A stretch of 64,000 nt of DNA from Diphasiastrum complanatum (Eukaryota; Streptophyta; Lycopodiopsida; Lycopodiales; Lycopodiaceae), in contig CM055113.1 in NCBI GenBank assembly GCA_029204225.1, positions 21,287,798-21,351,797 on the forward strand, read 5' to 3'. Under the pieces are notes generated by a model. The model was not told the DNA's origin. It made no database searches and saw only the letters and a list, made by a program, of their open reading frames with translations. The position numbers were made by a program, and so were the translations under genes. Below are positions 36,280 through 48,919 of this stretch, one piece after another. Numbering within the stretch: position 1 is the stretch's first letter; every line of letters begins with the position of its first letter.

Positions 36280-39200
36280 ATGGCAAACATGGGAGAGTCC
36301 ATTTTGAGTGAAAGTAGCAAATTGGACGAGATTTCCAACTATGCAGTGTGGAAATTCAAAAATGAAAAACATACTGATGGAGAAAGACGTGTGGGAAGTC
36401 GTCACAAGTGATGAGAGAAGGCCGCCAAATGAAGCGGATATCAAAGTGTTCGACAAAAAGATGAGGAAAGCTTTGACCTTCATTAACTTGTCAGTGAAGG
36501 ACCACATCATTACCCACATTTGTGATGCTGTTACATCCAGATAGGCATGGGATGTGCTAAAGGAGCAGTTCGAGACGTCAAATCCCTCAAGAATCATGTT
36601 TCTGAAGTCAAAGTTGAATAGTGGCTGCATGGAACAAGGAGAGCACATTCAGACGTACATGACTAGAATCAAGACAATGAGGGATGAACTACATTCTATT
36701 GGTGAGCGCATACGTGACGTGGAGTTGGTGCACAATGCATTGTGCGGCATTGCAGGACCCTATCAGATGTTTGTGAGCGGAATAGCATCAAGAGAAAGAT
36801 TGCCAACCTTTGACAAGCTCACAGGAATCTTGATGCAGAAAGAGCAACGGCGAGAAATGGTGAAAGCTAGACGTCAAAATATTGACGATCAGGCACTTGC
36901 GACACGCCAAAAACAAGGCAAGGGCAAGGGCAAGAAGAAGTCTAAGCAGCAATTTGCCAAGTCTCAGGAGGATGAGGGATCTTCCAGTAAAACCAAAAAG
37001 AAAGACAAGTGCTTCCATTGTGGTAAAAAGGGCCATTGGAAGAGTGAATGTCGCAAATTCCTGGCGGAACAAGGCAACGGGAAACCAAAACAAGCAGGCA
37101 ACCTTGTCGATGAGGGTGAGATTGAAGACTCTAGCATCTTCATATCTGCATTGTCATCTAATCAAGATGATCAAGCATGGTATATTGACTCGGGAGCCAC
37201 AAGACACATGACAGGTAACAAGAATTGGTTCGGTAGCTTGAAAGTGTTGGATAATGGAACATTTGTTTCACAAGCAAATGGTGAGGTGTGCAAGATCAAG
37301 GGGATAGGCACCATTTCAATCCAACTACCTGATGGCAAAAGCAAGATGATCAGGGAGGTACTTTACATCCAAGTTTGAAGAAAAATCTACTTTCTGTTGG
37401 AGTCATTACTGATCAAAAGTTGAAAGTAGAATTCGCCCATGATCGTTGCTTTGTGAAAGATGTGAACCAAAAGTTCAAAGTTATTGCGAATGGAGTAAGA
37501 GATCCCAATACAAAATTGTACAGGTTGAATGCTACAATTAAGGGGCAACATGGACTTGTATCGTTCATTCCATCACAAACTGAGTTGTGGGGAAAGCCTC
37601 AGTTTGATGAGAAGATTGGAGATTTTAACAGGATTGCCTACCATAGAAGATCACTTGAAATCGATGTGCGAATCTTGTGTATATGGGAAGCAGCATCGAG
37701 AGAAGTTCAATAAAGGGGGTATTGCAAGAGCAAGAGCATCCTGGACTTAATCCACACAGATTTATGCGGGCCTATGAGGACCATGTCCTTAGGTAAAGCA
37801 TTCTATTTCATGACCTTTATTGATGATATGTCACGTAAGACGTGGATCTACTTCTTGAAGAAGAAATCAGATGCATTTGATAACTTCAAGAGCTTCAAAG
37901 CATTGGTAAAAAATCAGACAGGTAGGAAGATCAAAGTCCTAAGATCAGATAGTGGAGGTGAGTACAAGTCTAATGACTTCAATGATCTTTGTGATCAATG
38001 TGGGATTAAAAGACAATTTACGCAAGCTTATACTCCTGCTCTCAATGGTGTAGCTGAGCGCAAGAATCGCACAATTGTGGAAAGTGCTAGATCTATGCTA
38101 GCTGAGATGAAACTACCAAAAGATTTTTGGTCAGAAGCATGTAGCACGGTAGTCTATCTTCAAAATAGAAGTCCTACCATTGCCAGATAACACCTGAGGA
38201 AGCATTCACGAAGAAGAAGCCAAAGGTGAACCACTTGCGAATCTTTGTATGTAAGGCCTTTGTACACATTCCTAAGGAAGAAAGATGTAAACTTGATGTA
38301 AAAGCTATCAAGTGCATATTTCTAGGATATGATGATCGTGTGAAGGGATATAGATGTTTTGATCCAGTGGAAAACAAAATTCATATAAGCCGTGATGTTA
38401 TCTTTGATGAATCGAAGATGTATGAAGACGAGGATGTTGAGAAGATAGACACATCCAGTGGGAAAGATGATATAGTGAGGATACCACCTGATGATGATCC
38501 ATTCGGGGACCTTACGAGTGATGAACATGAGGATATATCTCAAGATACTACTACTCAACTTCAAGAGACAGGTTGGAGAGGTAGGGACAAACCTTTTGGT
38601 GCAAGAAGGATTGAAGTTGCAGGTGACAAACGCAAGGAGAAGGATGTACCGTGGGATACATTTTCACCAGGAAGCTAATCACCTGACATGAAGCTCCCTA
38701 AGTGGTTTGAGACATTGTTGGAGAGCCGCGACATGGATGACTTTCCAAGATCATCTAGCCAGGGAGAGCTACGAAGATCAACAAGAGAGAAGACACAACC
38801 TGAAAGGTATGAAGCAAATTACGCTCTCTTATCTAGCATTATTCAAAGCAAAGAACCTTCAACTTATAGTGAAGCGAAGGATGATGACATTTGGGTCAAG
38901 GCCATGGGAGAGGAGATGGCGTCAATTGCTAAACATAACACATGGGACTTAGTAGAACCACCAGTTGGCAAGAAACCCATTGGTTGCAAATGGGTATACA
39001 GGACTAAGTATCATGCAGATGGAAGTATAGCAAAGCACAAGGCAAGATTGGTGATCAAAGGGTATGCACAAAGTAAAGGCATTGACTATGAGGAGACCTT
39101 TGTGTCAGTATGTAAGCGGAATACTCTACGTCTACTTGTTGCTTTAGCTTCACATTTTGGTTGGCCTTTGCATTAGATGGATGTGAAATCTGCTTTTCTA

Positions 39201-40380
39201 AATGGTGAGTTAGAAGAAGAAGTATTCATGGATCATCCTGAAGGCTTTGTAACGAAGGGACATGAAAATAAAGTATGTCGCTTGAAGAAAGCGCTTTATG
39301 GTCTTAAACAAGCACCACGTGCGGTAGCAGGATTGATGCCTACTTTCGTTCAAAGGGGATGGTGAGAAACATTATGATCCAAATCTATATGTCTTATGCT
39401 TTGATGGTATGGTTGCTTTGATTGCTCTTTATGTTGATGACTTGATTATTACTGGAAATAATCAAGAGATGATAGACATGATCAAGAAAGACCTCATGGA
39501 ACAATTCGAGATGACAGATCTCAGCCTGATGCATTATTGCCTAGGAGTAGAAGTGTGGCAAAAAGGACATGAAGTGGGTTTAACACAGGTGAAGTATGTC
39601 AAAGAGTTGCTGCACAGGTTTAGGTTGCAGGATTGCAAACTAATGAATACTCCTATTGAACCAGGTAAAAAGAGTTCTAAGCTTGATGAGTCACAGTCAT
39701 TTGATGCTACGCTGTATAGACAGTTAGTATGGAGCTTGATTTACCTTACCACGACTAGACCAGATATATGCTATGTTGTTGGCATTGTAAGTCAGTTTAT
39801 GACAGCACCTACGGAAACACATTGGAAGGCAGCTAAACGCATTTTGCGTTATGTGAAAGGCACTTCAGAGTATGGCTTGATTTACAAGAAGCATGATGGT
39901 TTACTTGAGTTGTGTGACTATGTGGATGCGGATTGGGGAGGTGACTATGATGATCGTAGATCCACCACAGGGTATGTATTCCAGTTATGTGGTAGTTGCT
40001 TTTCCTGGTCTAGTAAGAAGCAAAGTACAATTGCTCTTTCCACCACAGAAGCAGAGTATAAGGCAATGTGTAGTGCAGCAGAGGAAGCTACATGGTTGAG
40101 ACAAATCTTGGAAGAAGTTGGCATGAAACAGAAAAATCTCACGACTTTACATAGAGACAGTCAGAGTGGCATTCAACTAGCAAAGAATCCAGTGTTCCAT
40201 GCGAGAACTAAACACATTGAGATTCAGTATCACTTTATATGTGAGAGGCTGTTGAGTCGTAAAATTCATGTCGTTCATTGTAGCACAGAAGAACAACTAG
40301 CTGATATTTTCACTAAGCCACTTACTGGAGAAAAGTTTGATAAGTTTAGATCAAAGCTTTCTGTACTTAAAGTTTGTTGA
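36280..40380 (+). pseudogene. Copia-B gag-pol polyprotein, broken by frameshifts
   Basis: Gag starts at ATG 36280 (MANMGESILSESSKLDEISN). A +1 shift follows near 36355 and a stop at 36542. The frame 36554-37378 carries the CCHC knuckle CFHCGKKGHWKSEC and protease WYIDSGATRHMT (active-site DSG intact). After shifts come integrase zinc-finger remnants (SMCESCVYGKQHREKF) and the core LIHTDLCGPM, RSDSGGEY, NGVAERKNR with all three catalytic residues. RT follows: [49 protein letters not shown] (YVDD intact). RNase H (DADWGGDYDDR, TEAEYKAM) ends at LKVC and stop 40380. The last frame, 39409-40380, is open for 323 codons. About eight frame breaks make it nonfunctional, yet it is much younger than its neighbours. 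Confidence 0.93.
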
Positions 40381-40421
40381 CTTTAAAGCTATGTATATGA
40401 CTGTATAAAAAGTAGACTCTA

Positions 40422-40436
40422 CTTTAAGGGAGAGAG
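40422..40436 (+). other. Polypurine tract of Copia-B
   Basis: CTTTAAGGGAGAGAG just before the 3' LTR; plus-strand primer site. Confidence 0.8.
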
Positions 40437-40706
40437 TTAGAATTAAGGTAGAATCACTGTGTTACTGTATTGTGGGTCCTATCAGTGGATAAGGATCAGT
40501 TGGCCTTGCCACGAGGCAAGTCGACGGGACCCGCGTCCCGCCAACGGCAACTTGGGTCATGCATGGGTTGCCTGAGTGAACAACTATATGTACAGTGTAA
40601 TTTCATTTTGAGAAATACAGTTGCTATGTGAGCTTGCTGTGGAGAGTGTTTTCTGTCTATGTTACTGTGTATCATGATCTGTGTTCCTGTGCAAAGCAAA
40701 TTCTAA
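40437..40706 (+). repeat. 3' LTR of Copia-B
   Basis: 270 bp, TTAGAATT...AATTCTAA, about 94-95% identical by eye to the 5' LTR. Confidence 0.92.
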
Positions 40707-40710
40707 GTGG

Positions 40711-43700
40711 TAATCCAGTATTTGGTGGAATAGATATGTGCATATCTGGTATTGGAAATTCAGATGGAGTTTTAAAGATCTCTGGAATACTGGATAATGT
40801 GGTTTAAGATCTTTTTGAAGATCGAATCCTAGGTTTGGTTATAGGATGGTCAGATAATCTTTTTGATTTTTAATGATCAGATCTAAAAGCAAAAATTTTC
40901 TTGGAGAGAAAACTGATGGTATGGGACATTAGTGATTTCAAAGAGGAAATTCTTGTGTGAGAATGATCTGTAGGCCAGTGGTTAGTATTTACCTTAATAG
41001 TAATGCTAACAGTTGAAACCATTGGTAAAGCCTATTTAGGATATTTGGAGAGGTTAAGAGATATAGATCCGGATCCCTCAATGGTATCTCATAAATTCCA
41101 AATCAGAAACCCTTAAAAGCTATTTCTCTATTAATTTTAAACCTCTACTTTTTAGAAGTTTCTTATATACTAGACAATTGGATTGAGATTCATACCTTTT
41201 AATGTAGAACTAGGTTCTGAAGGACTGTTCAAGTTATATGAATTTATACTTCCATTTCGAATCAATTGATGTTTTTAATTAATTAAATGGAATTTAGACT
41301 TGATGAGCCCAAATTATTATCTCTATTTGATAGTTGATTATTGACAGTAATGTTTCTATCACTCGGATAAGATATTTAATGATTTTAAGGAAAAAGTCCG
41401 GTTTGTAATAGTATTGGATACTCATTACTTACTTTTTCAAATCTTTGATATCTTATACGTTGTCTCCTAGGAACTTTTTAATTGAAATTTTAGAATTTCT
41501 TTTAAAAGGGGGAGAAGAAAATGATAGGAATAAGACTTTTATGGGATCAACCAGTTGCATAGATTTCTTTTGTGGAATCTAGTTTGTGTGCAATGGGGGA
41601 ACTATCCAGTGGAATAGAGAAAATCTCTAGTGATTATTTTGAATAATCTGAAACTAGAGGAGATTTGGGGATTTTTGAGCTGTGAGATATTCATGAATAT
41701 GGGAAGTAGTGGTAAAGATTAAATTAGGTTCACTGATTGGCTACCAAATACCATTTAGTTATGGATTGGATCAGTGGAATAAAGCTTTAATATGAACCTT
41801 TTGTCCAAAGATGTCTGTATAAGTCAACCTAATCTTAGTTGGTGCACTAAGATCTGAAGTAGGTTGATTGGTTGAAGGAATTTTGTGGATAAAAGTATGA
41901 TGGTTGGAAAACTTGTGATGTGGAATTATTCACTTCAGAGATTTCCCAGAAATGTTATTTACTCGAGAAATAAAAACTTCTGTAACTGAGTTACAAGATT
42001 CTCAGTGAGATATGTGAGTAACATATGCGGATTTTGGAGGAATCTGCCAGTTAATGACATGTGTGTTTATGTACAGGGTCATAGTGAGATTATTCTCATA
42101 TGTGCACGATTAATCTTGTGTGGATCTACTATGTATTCCTGGTTACTAAGGTTATCTGGTGCACTTAACCTAGTTGACGACCATAGACATATAATCAAGT
42201 ATTGTGTTTGACAATTACTTGCAAAGTTAACATATATGTTCTGATAGATCTATTGGTTAACTTAAAAGTGATTTGAATGTGGTGTTATACTAGTATAAAT
42301 AAGATCTGCACCTAGACATTTAAGATTTGTAAATCACGTAGTTGATTTACTCTTGTGGAGGTTAATTGGTAAAACGGACAGTGTGAAGAGATTCACCAAA
42401 AACTATTTGTTTTGTGTGTATTGCTTGTAAGACACATAAGTTATGAGTCTTTTGGATTGATTAGTTAATTGTGTGCATAGGATACTGAATTCTTGGATGA
42501 GTATTTCTCAGTTGAGAAATAGACTTGATTCATTAGTGATAGTATCCCTGTGAGCTCAATTGGATACCGGATCCTAATGGTGCCAAGAATGGTAAACTAA
42601 ATTTTGGAAATTCAGCAGAACTTTGTAATCTCTAGATGATGTTCTAGGAGATAGTATAAAGTTTATATTGTTAAAGACGAATGTTATAAAGGTCTTTAGT
42701 TTCTTGTTGATTGTAGTATTTGGAACCCATAACTTGATTAAGGATCGATTTGAAAGAATATTCTTGGAATTCAGTGATTTTCCTTATGGAAAAGATTTCA
42801 GAATGATTCTTATACTTCCTGAGTTGTATGTTGTACATATACTCCAATATCTTCCAATGATTAAGTATGGTTTTGGAATCCTGTAAATTATGATTGAAGA
42901 ATCATAAGATTCTAAATGTTTATGATTGACGGATCATAAACTGATACTTAAAGATCATTTGAAGATTATAAGGAAATGTGAAGATTCTTAAGATAATGAG
43001 TAATTCTTGATCAATTGAGTGAGTCAAGGATTTAGATCTGTTATTTGAACTCTAAATTCCTTTACTCCAGTACATACTTGAGATTGTATGAATCTCACAG
43101 GCCTTTCCATTAAGTAATTGTTTACTTATGAGGAATTGCTTTCTTTACAGATTGTAGTCTATTAGTGTTTGTGTACAAAGTTCAGTCTAAATCTCCAGTT
43201 TTGTAGGAGACAGATAAATCTATTAAGATACAGATAGATGCTGATTTCTTGTATATGATGCTAGAAATGGGACTGTTAACTCATTAGAGTAACTGCAATA
43301 CTCCGGTTTGAGTTATGATTGTCTGAGACTTGATGGATCTCCTAGAGATTTTATATGATTGAATTGTGGTATTTTAGAATATTTGGATATTCTAAGAATA
43401 TTTGTACCAAGAAGCCTTATTTACTGCAAGAAATTGAAATGGAATTTCTTTAGCTTTTGGATTTGATCTATGAAATAAAGAAGTTAATTCACCCAGTGGT
43501 TCATGTAATTATGATTACATGAAGGTGATGAACTTTTGTTTTTGGAGTAGTTCAACCCATTTGGAAGATTTATAGCTTAGTGTATCTTTTGGAATTTGAA
43601 TTAGTACTTATGAGTAGAGGCAAGCAATTACAGAATTGTTGCATCTCTGAATACTTATTCAGATGGAAAGATCAGACTAAGAATAATGGTTCATGGGTAA

Positions 43701-43776
43701 GATTTGAAGATTAAGGAATAGTTTCATGTTTTCTTTTTCCTATTCTGAGGACAGAACCTGTTTAAGAGAGGAAAAA
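40711..43776 (+). other. Non-coding interior of LARD element, right half
   Basis: AT-rich, about 3 kb, with no meaningful open frame on either strand. It ends in a conserved tract (TTCTGAGGACAGAAC...GAGAGGAAAAA) shared with the LARD copy at 25184-25215. Confidence 0.6.
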
Positions 43777-44264
43777 TGTTATGGCCATATTCGGTTAAAG
43801 GACCTGGAATAGTCCTAATATGGTAGACCGGCCCTCCAGTGTTCGAGATTATTGGTCACTCCTAGATTTTATTTCACATCGAGGCCTGTTGGTGACTAAT
43901 GACCTTGAGAGGACCCAGACACTCTAATTGAAACATATGGAGTAGTGCATGTATATGTGACCGATATAGGCAGGAGGTATGCATGTAGAGCTGTAACCTA
44001 TTTATAGTTGACCTGCACGGGAATTGCATGTGCTCATGCACTGGATCCTACTCTCTATATATTGAGGTAGTGATTATTTTGTCGACGACTTGGTCTAGGT
44101 TACCTAATGAGCTCTTCTCCTCTTGCTGTCACATTGGCATGGCTTGGGGGCTAGATCCAAGAGGATTCTCCCGGAGGGATCCAGGTTTGGTTGGGTAGTT
44201 TTGCTCCACAGTCTCTCTTGTTTTTTCATATCCTCATCTTAGGGGTTTTCCCTAGTGGTCTTTA
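43777..44264 (+). repeat. 3' LTR of LARD element
   Basis: About 488 bp, starts TGTTATGGCC after the purine tract and ends TCTTTA. The expected terminal CA reads TA. It directly abuts truncated Copia-A2 gag. Confidence 0.85.
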
Positions 44265-44265
44265 T

Positions 44266-47200
44266 AGTGAGAGACTCACTTCTACAAATTATGGTACATG
44301 GAAAGTGAGGATAGAATCCATTCTTGTACTTCAAGATCTAATAGATATAGTGAATGGGAATGAGGAGAGCCTACTAATCCTCAAGAAATTCCCAAATTCA
44401 AGAAAAGAGCACGTGTTGCTCTTCATGTTTTAAAGCTAAATGTCTCTAATGAAGTTCTAAGAGAGATTAGTTCTTGTGTCAATGCTCAAGAAGCATGGAG
44501 TACTCTTCAATCCATTTATGAGTCTAAAAACACTTCAAGAGTCCTTACTCTAAGAAATATGATTTTTCAAAGTTTTCAAAGAAAGGATGAAAGTGCTTCA
44601 TCCTATGTTTCTAGAGTCAAGGATCTCCATAAAGATCTTTGTTGCATAGATGATTCTATCAAATCCAAAGAAATTGTTCAAGTTATTTTGAATGGATTAA
44701 GTGAGGATTTTGATACCATTGTTCAATCTTATGCAGTTAAAGAGGACTTACCCTCTTTAGAAGCCTTACAAGGAGTCTTGATAGCCGAGGAGCATAGGCA
44801 TCAAACTCGAGTGGCAAGATTTGAGAGATTGTCTCTCAAGGATGGAGGAAGTGATCAAGCACTCTTCACCAAATCCAAGGAGAAGAGAAAAGACAAGAAG
44901 AATGGCAAGAGCTCCAAGGACAACACAAAAGCAATGGAGAAGACATCCGAGGAGGAACCAAGCTCATCCAATGTGAAGAAGAACAAGTACAAGGTTATTT
45001 TTCTCATGTGGCAAAAAGGGGCATTTTGCCTCAAATAGCTCCATTATTGGAGTCTAGCAAAACAACAAGTTTCGGCTTTTATTTTCACAAATTGCATTGG
45101 GTAAATCCACTCCCAATGCTACAAAAAGAAAAAGCAAGCCGACATCACTTGTGAAGATGAATCTCCTTGTGACAAAGAAGATTCACTTATGATGTCTAAC
45201 TTTTCAACTTCCTCTTTCAAGCATTCTAATGTATGGTGGCTAGATAGTGGTGTCTCATCCCACATGAGTAGTGATAAAAACTCTTTTTGTAATCTTGTAC
45301 CATACAAAGGACCTAGAAGTTGTATTTATATAGCAAATGATGAGTAATGTATGATAGAAGGCATAGGAAGCATATCTCTAGATAAGCTTGATCTCAATGA
45401 TGTGCTCTATGTTCCTAGTTTGACTAAAAATCTAATAAGTGTAGGCCAACTCAATGATGATGGTCTACAAGTAGACTTTAAAGATGGTACTTGCTTGATC
45501 ACAAAAGATGATGATATAATAGCATCATGTTCTCGTTTTGGAAGGTTATTCAAGCTTGATGGAAATGGAAATGCTAATCTTTGCTCGAATATTGTGCTAC
45601 AAGGAAAGCTTTCAAATGAAGATCTATGGCATAGGAGGTTGGGCCATCCCAACTCCAAGGCCATGCAATCTATGTGCAAGTTGGTGCTAGCTCATGGTTT
45701 GCCTGAGTCCATGATCAAGGAGCCAAGTCCTTGTGATGCATGTGCATTGCCAAATCACATGCAAGGCCACATCAAAGATCAATCATCAAGTCCAAAGCAC
45801 ATTTGGAACTCATCCATTTCTCATCCACCAAGAGCAAGGGTGGAGCTACATGTTTTATAACATTTATTGATGATTACTCATGTTTTTGTTGGGTTTACCT
45901 CTTATCTTCTAAACCACTTGCATATGAAACTTTTGTGAACTTCAAAGCTTTTGTTGAGAATCAACTATCTTGTAAAATTAAAGCTTTGAGAAGTGATAAT
46001 GGAGGTGAATACATCTCCACAAAGTTCATAAACTTTTGTAATGATTTTGGCATTAGAAGAGATTTCACTTCTAAAGACTTTTGGGGAGAAGCAATAGGAT
46101 GTGCTAACTATCTTTGCAATTTTTTGCCAAATCATGCTATAGAAGATATTTCACCTTATGAAAAGTTGTATGGAAGGAAACCCGAGGTCAATCATCTTAG
46201 AACATTTGGATGTGTATGCTTTGTACATGTACCTCTTGAAACAAGAAAAAAAGAAGATGCTAATGCTCCTAAAGGCATTATGATCGGCTACTCAAGTAAA
46301 GCCTATAGGATTTTTGTTCCATCTACTAATCAAACTATGATAAGTAGAGATGTGATCTTCCATGAAGATCGAATGTACATGAAGGCAATGTGCAGGAATC
46401 TCAAGAGCTTATTCATCAAGGAGGAGTCTCTTCATCAAGTATTGATCAAGATGAAGACTTGTTGGGGCCAAGATCACAAGAGAAGTTGAGTCTACCAATG
46501 ACTCCAAGAAGATCAACCCGAGAGAGATCCGAGCCTAGAAGACTCACCTATTTGGAAAAAGGCAAACAAGTGGAGGATTCAAGTTCTCTACATGCTTTTC
46601 ACACTTCCATTGAAGAACCATCAAGTGTGGAGGAAGCTCTTTAATCAAAGGATTGGATCAAAGCTATGGACGCCGAGTATGAAGCTTTGATGCAAAATGA
46701 GACTTGGCAACTTGTAGATCCACCTAATGACAAGCATGTCATTGGATGCAAGTGGGTCTACATAATCAAGGTCAATAATGATGGATCAATCAATAAGTTC
46801 AAAGCAAGGCTTTGTGCTAAAGGCTATGCCCAAATCAAAGGCATAGATTATGAAGAAACCTTTGCTCCCGTAGCAAAGATGGTAACCATTAGAATTCTCA
46901 TTACTATTTGTTGCTTTTAAGATTGGAAAATGCTTCAACTTGATGTTTCCAATGCTTTCTTAAATGGTTACTTAGAAGAAGAAATATATATGCATCAACC
47001 TCCAGGTTTTGTTGTGAATGGCAAAGGATCAAAAGTATGCTTACTGTTGAAAAGTCTTTATGGCTTGAAACAAGCTCCAAGGGCTTGGTATGAGAGGTTG
47101 AACACTTATCTTCTTTCTATTGGTTTCAAGATTAGTTCATATGATCCGTCATTATATCTTAAACATGTTGGTAATGATATAATCATGTTGCTTATTTATG

Positions 47201-47360
47201 TTGATGACATTCTATTATGTGGAAGCAACATGGATTTACTTGTTGATACCAAGATTTCCTTAGGAAAGGAATTCAAAATGCAAGACCTTGGAATTTTATA
47301 TCATGTACTTGGATTAGAGATTAAGATATCTAATGACTTAGCTTTCATTTCTGTTGACAG
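44266..47360 (+). pseudogene. Copia-A2 gag, protease, integrase and RT, 5'-truncated
   Basis: It begins inside gag (ERLTSTNYGTWKVRIES, about 44270), without leader or LTR. Gag continues at 44559-45038. The zinc knuckle survives only in another frame (SCGKKGHFAS). Protease is VWWLDSGVSSHMSS (about 45232; DSG intact). The integrase finger is WHRRLGHPN...CDACAL and the core has FIDDYSCFCW and RSDNGGEY. The core then jumps from RRDFTS to KDFWGEA, so the stretch with the catalytic Glu (NGVAER in relatives) is deleted. [21 protein letters not shown], a stop at 46918, LQLDVSNAFLNGYLEEEIY, LLIYVDDILLCG (YVDD intact). RT ends abruptly at about 47360. Confidence 0.92.
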
Positions 47361-48667
47361 ATCTCTAAGATCCACAATCCACAATCCATCACTACCCTCA
47401 AACTTCAATCTCAACCGCAACGAGAACCAATCATCAGATCTCGTCCGCAGGGGTTCCACACCATCTTAACCGGACCACATCCACGCCAGACCATAACAAC
47501 TCACTCCACATTTTCTTTACACCCACCAACGTCAATCTCCGTTTGCATCTGATACACTCTGACTTTGTTCATTCTCCATGCCTCTCCACCTGTTTTAATC
47601 ACACACGCACTTAACAAAAAACTAGCTCACACTCCAATCGAACCATAGCTACCGCAAATTCCCACAACCACCACCTTACGCCTACCCAAGAACCCCTCGC
47701 CCACAAACGTTCGCTAGAACAGCACTCACCCATCTCCAACGACATCAACCGCATCCCTCCGTCCTCAACCACATTAGACCACAACCAGACCACTGTAACC
47801 GCAATTGTCCGCTGCATCCGCAAGTGCCCGCTACAACCGTAATAGACCGCTGACACCACACACGTCCGCTGACACCACTAACACCGTAATCCACCGTAGT
47901 CACCCATCTTCCTCACCTCCGCAACAGACCGCAATTCTACGGCCTACGACGACCCACGGCCACCTTCGACCGCTATAACCGTAAACGACAGCAACCCCAC
48001 CATAAATCGTAGGGACCGCAAAAAAAAAAAACCAAAGAACACAAAAAAAAAATCACCAGTACCCAATGGACCAACAAAATGATCCTCAAGTCCCAGACGA
48101 TTATCCATACGAGATAAGGTCCCCTGTAGTTGAACAAATCAGACATCATAGGTTCTACCAAATGAGAGCCAAACTCCAAGAGCCATCCACAAACCCGTTC
48201 AACAGACAAGAACCTGATAGAGCCAAGTCCTCACACGCACGACCCCATTTTTCTGGTGCGGGGCCCTCATGGGTCAAACCAACCTTAATGGAGTCCCTGC
48301 TACCCACAAAGCTCATCTTGAGAGACGTACACCAAAACTAGACCTACCAAAGTTCGATGGTACTTCGGACCCTCAAAGATTTTTACAGATCTTTGAGAAT
48401 GCATGTGATGTATATGGTGAAACATCCCCCGATGCTATGGTCCAACTGTTTTCGATGACCATGATCACTAAAGCACGTGATTGGTTTTTCAACCTTGATT
48501 GTGACAAAAAGACAGACTGGTCAATCTTGAAAGAGTCCTTTATCAAGCATTTTAAGCCCTTTCGCTTGATTGAGAGTCCTTTTGACAAATTGAGTAACAT
48601 CAAAATGACAAAAGACGAACGCGTACGTTCAACATATTGTAGTATAGTGGTAAGTATTCCTGCCGCA
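47361..48667 (+). pseudogene. Gypsy leader and gag fragment inserted in Copia-A2
   Basis: The first 700 bp (47361-48060) are non-coding and strikingly poor in G on this strand. The frame MDQQNDPQVPDDYPYEIRSP begins at 48066 and shifts near 48270 to LPKFDGTSDPQRFLQIFENA, DAMVQLFSMTMITKARDWF and KESFIKHFKPF, the Retrotrans_gag domain typical of Ty3/Gypsy. It ends near 48640. Copia-A2 coding resumes immediately afterwards. Confidence 0.82.
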
Positions 48668-48893
48668 TCTCGGCCCAATATCTTGCAAGTAATCCAATCT
48701 TCCATGCAAGAAGTAAACACATAGAGGTAGCACACCACTATGTAAGAGAAAAAGTTATGGATGATGAGATTCTCCTTCAGCATGTATCAACTTCAAATTG
48801 TTATGCAGACTTACTCACCAAACCTCTAGCTAAGAAGGACTTTGAAAGACATAGATCAAATCTTGGCTTGATCTCCAAGTCCTTAGTATTGTA
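48668..48893 (+). pseudogene. Copia-A2 RNase H C-terminal part
   Basis: SAQYLASNPIFHARSKHIEV, then AHHYVREKVMDDEILLQHVS and CYADLLTKPLAKKDFERHRS to the stop at about 48893. This is the end of Copia RNase H. Together with RT at 46666-47360 it shows that the 3' half of RT and most of RNase H were lost around the Gypsy insert. Confidence 0.9.
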
Positions 48894-48919
48894 AATATTA
48901 TTTTTATTTTAAGGAGGAC

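Larger units (their letters stand above)
34711..40706 (+). mobile_element. Copia-B, nearly complete retrotransposon nested in LARD
   Basis: Both LTRs are 270 bp (34711-34980, 40437-40706), with a primer site at 34983 and a purine tract before the 3' LTR. I count about 15 differences between the LTRs (about 5-6%). All Copia domains occur in the order gag, protease, integrase, RT, RNase H, but with several frameshifts. Total about 6.0 kb. The flanks (GTACAG left, GTGGTA right) give no clear target-site duplication. Confidence 0.93.
31360..44264 (+). mobile_element. Large non-coding LTR element (LARD-like) with nested Copia-B
   Basis: Two similar LTRs (31360-31853 and 43777-44264) in the same direction, a Met-tRNA primer site after the first and a purine tract (AAGAGAGGAAAAA) before the second define one LTR retrotransposon. 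Its own interior (31867-34710 plus 40711-43776, about 5.9 kb) has no gag or pol frame, so it is a non-autonomous, LARD-type element. A separate Copia-B occupies 34711-40706. LTRs differ at roughly 5-6% by eye. I see no clean target-site duplication. Confidence 0.8.

Noticed and set aside
34711..40706. Clean target-site duplication around Copia-B
   Set aside because: Flanks GTACAG and GTGGTA do not match convincingly; I report none.
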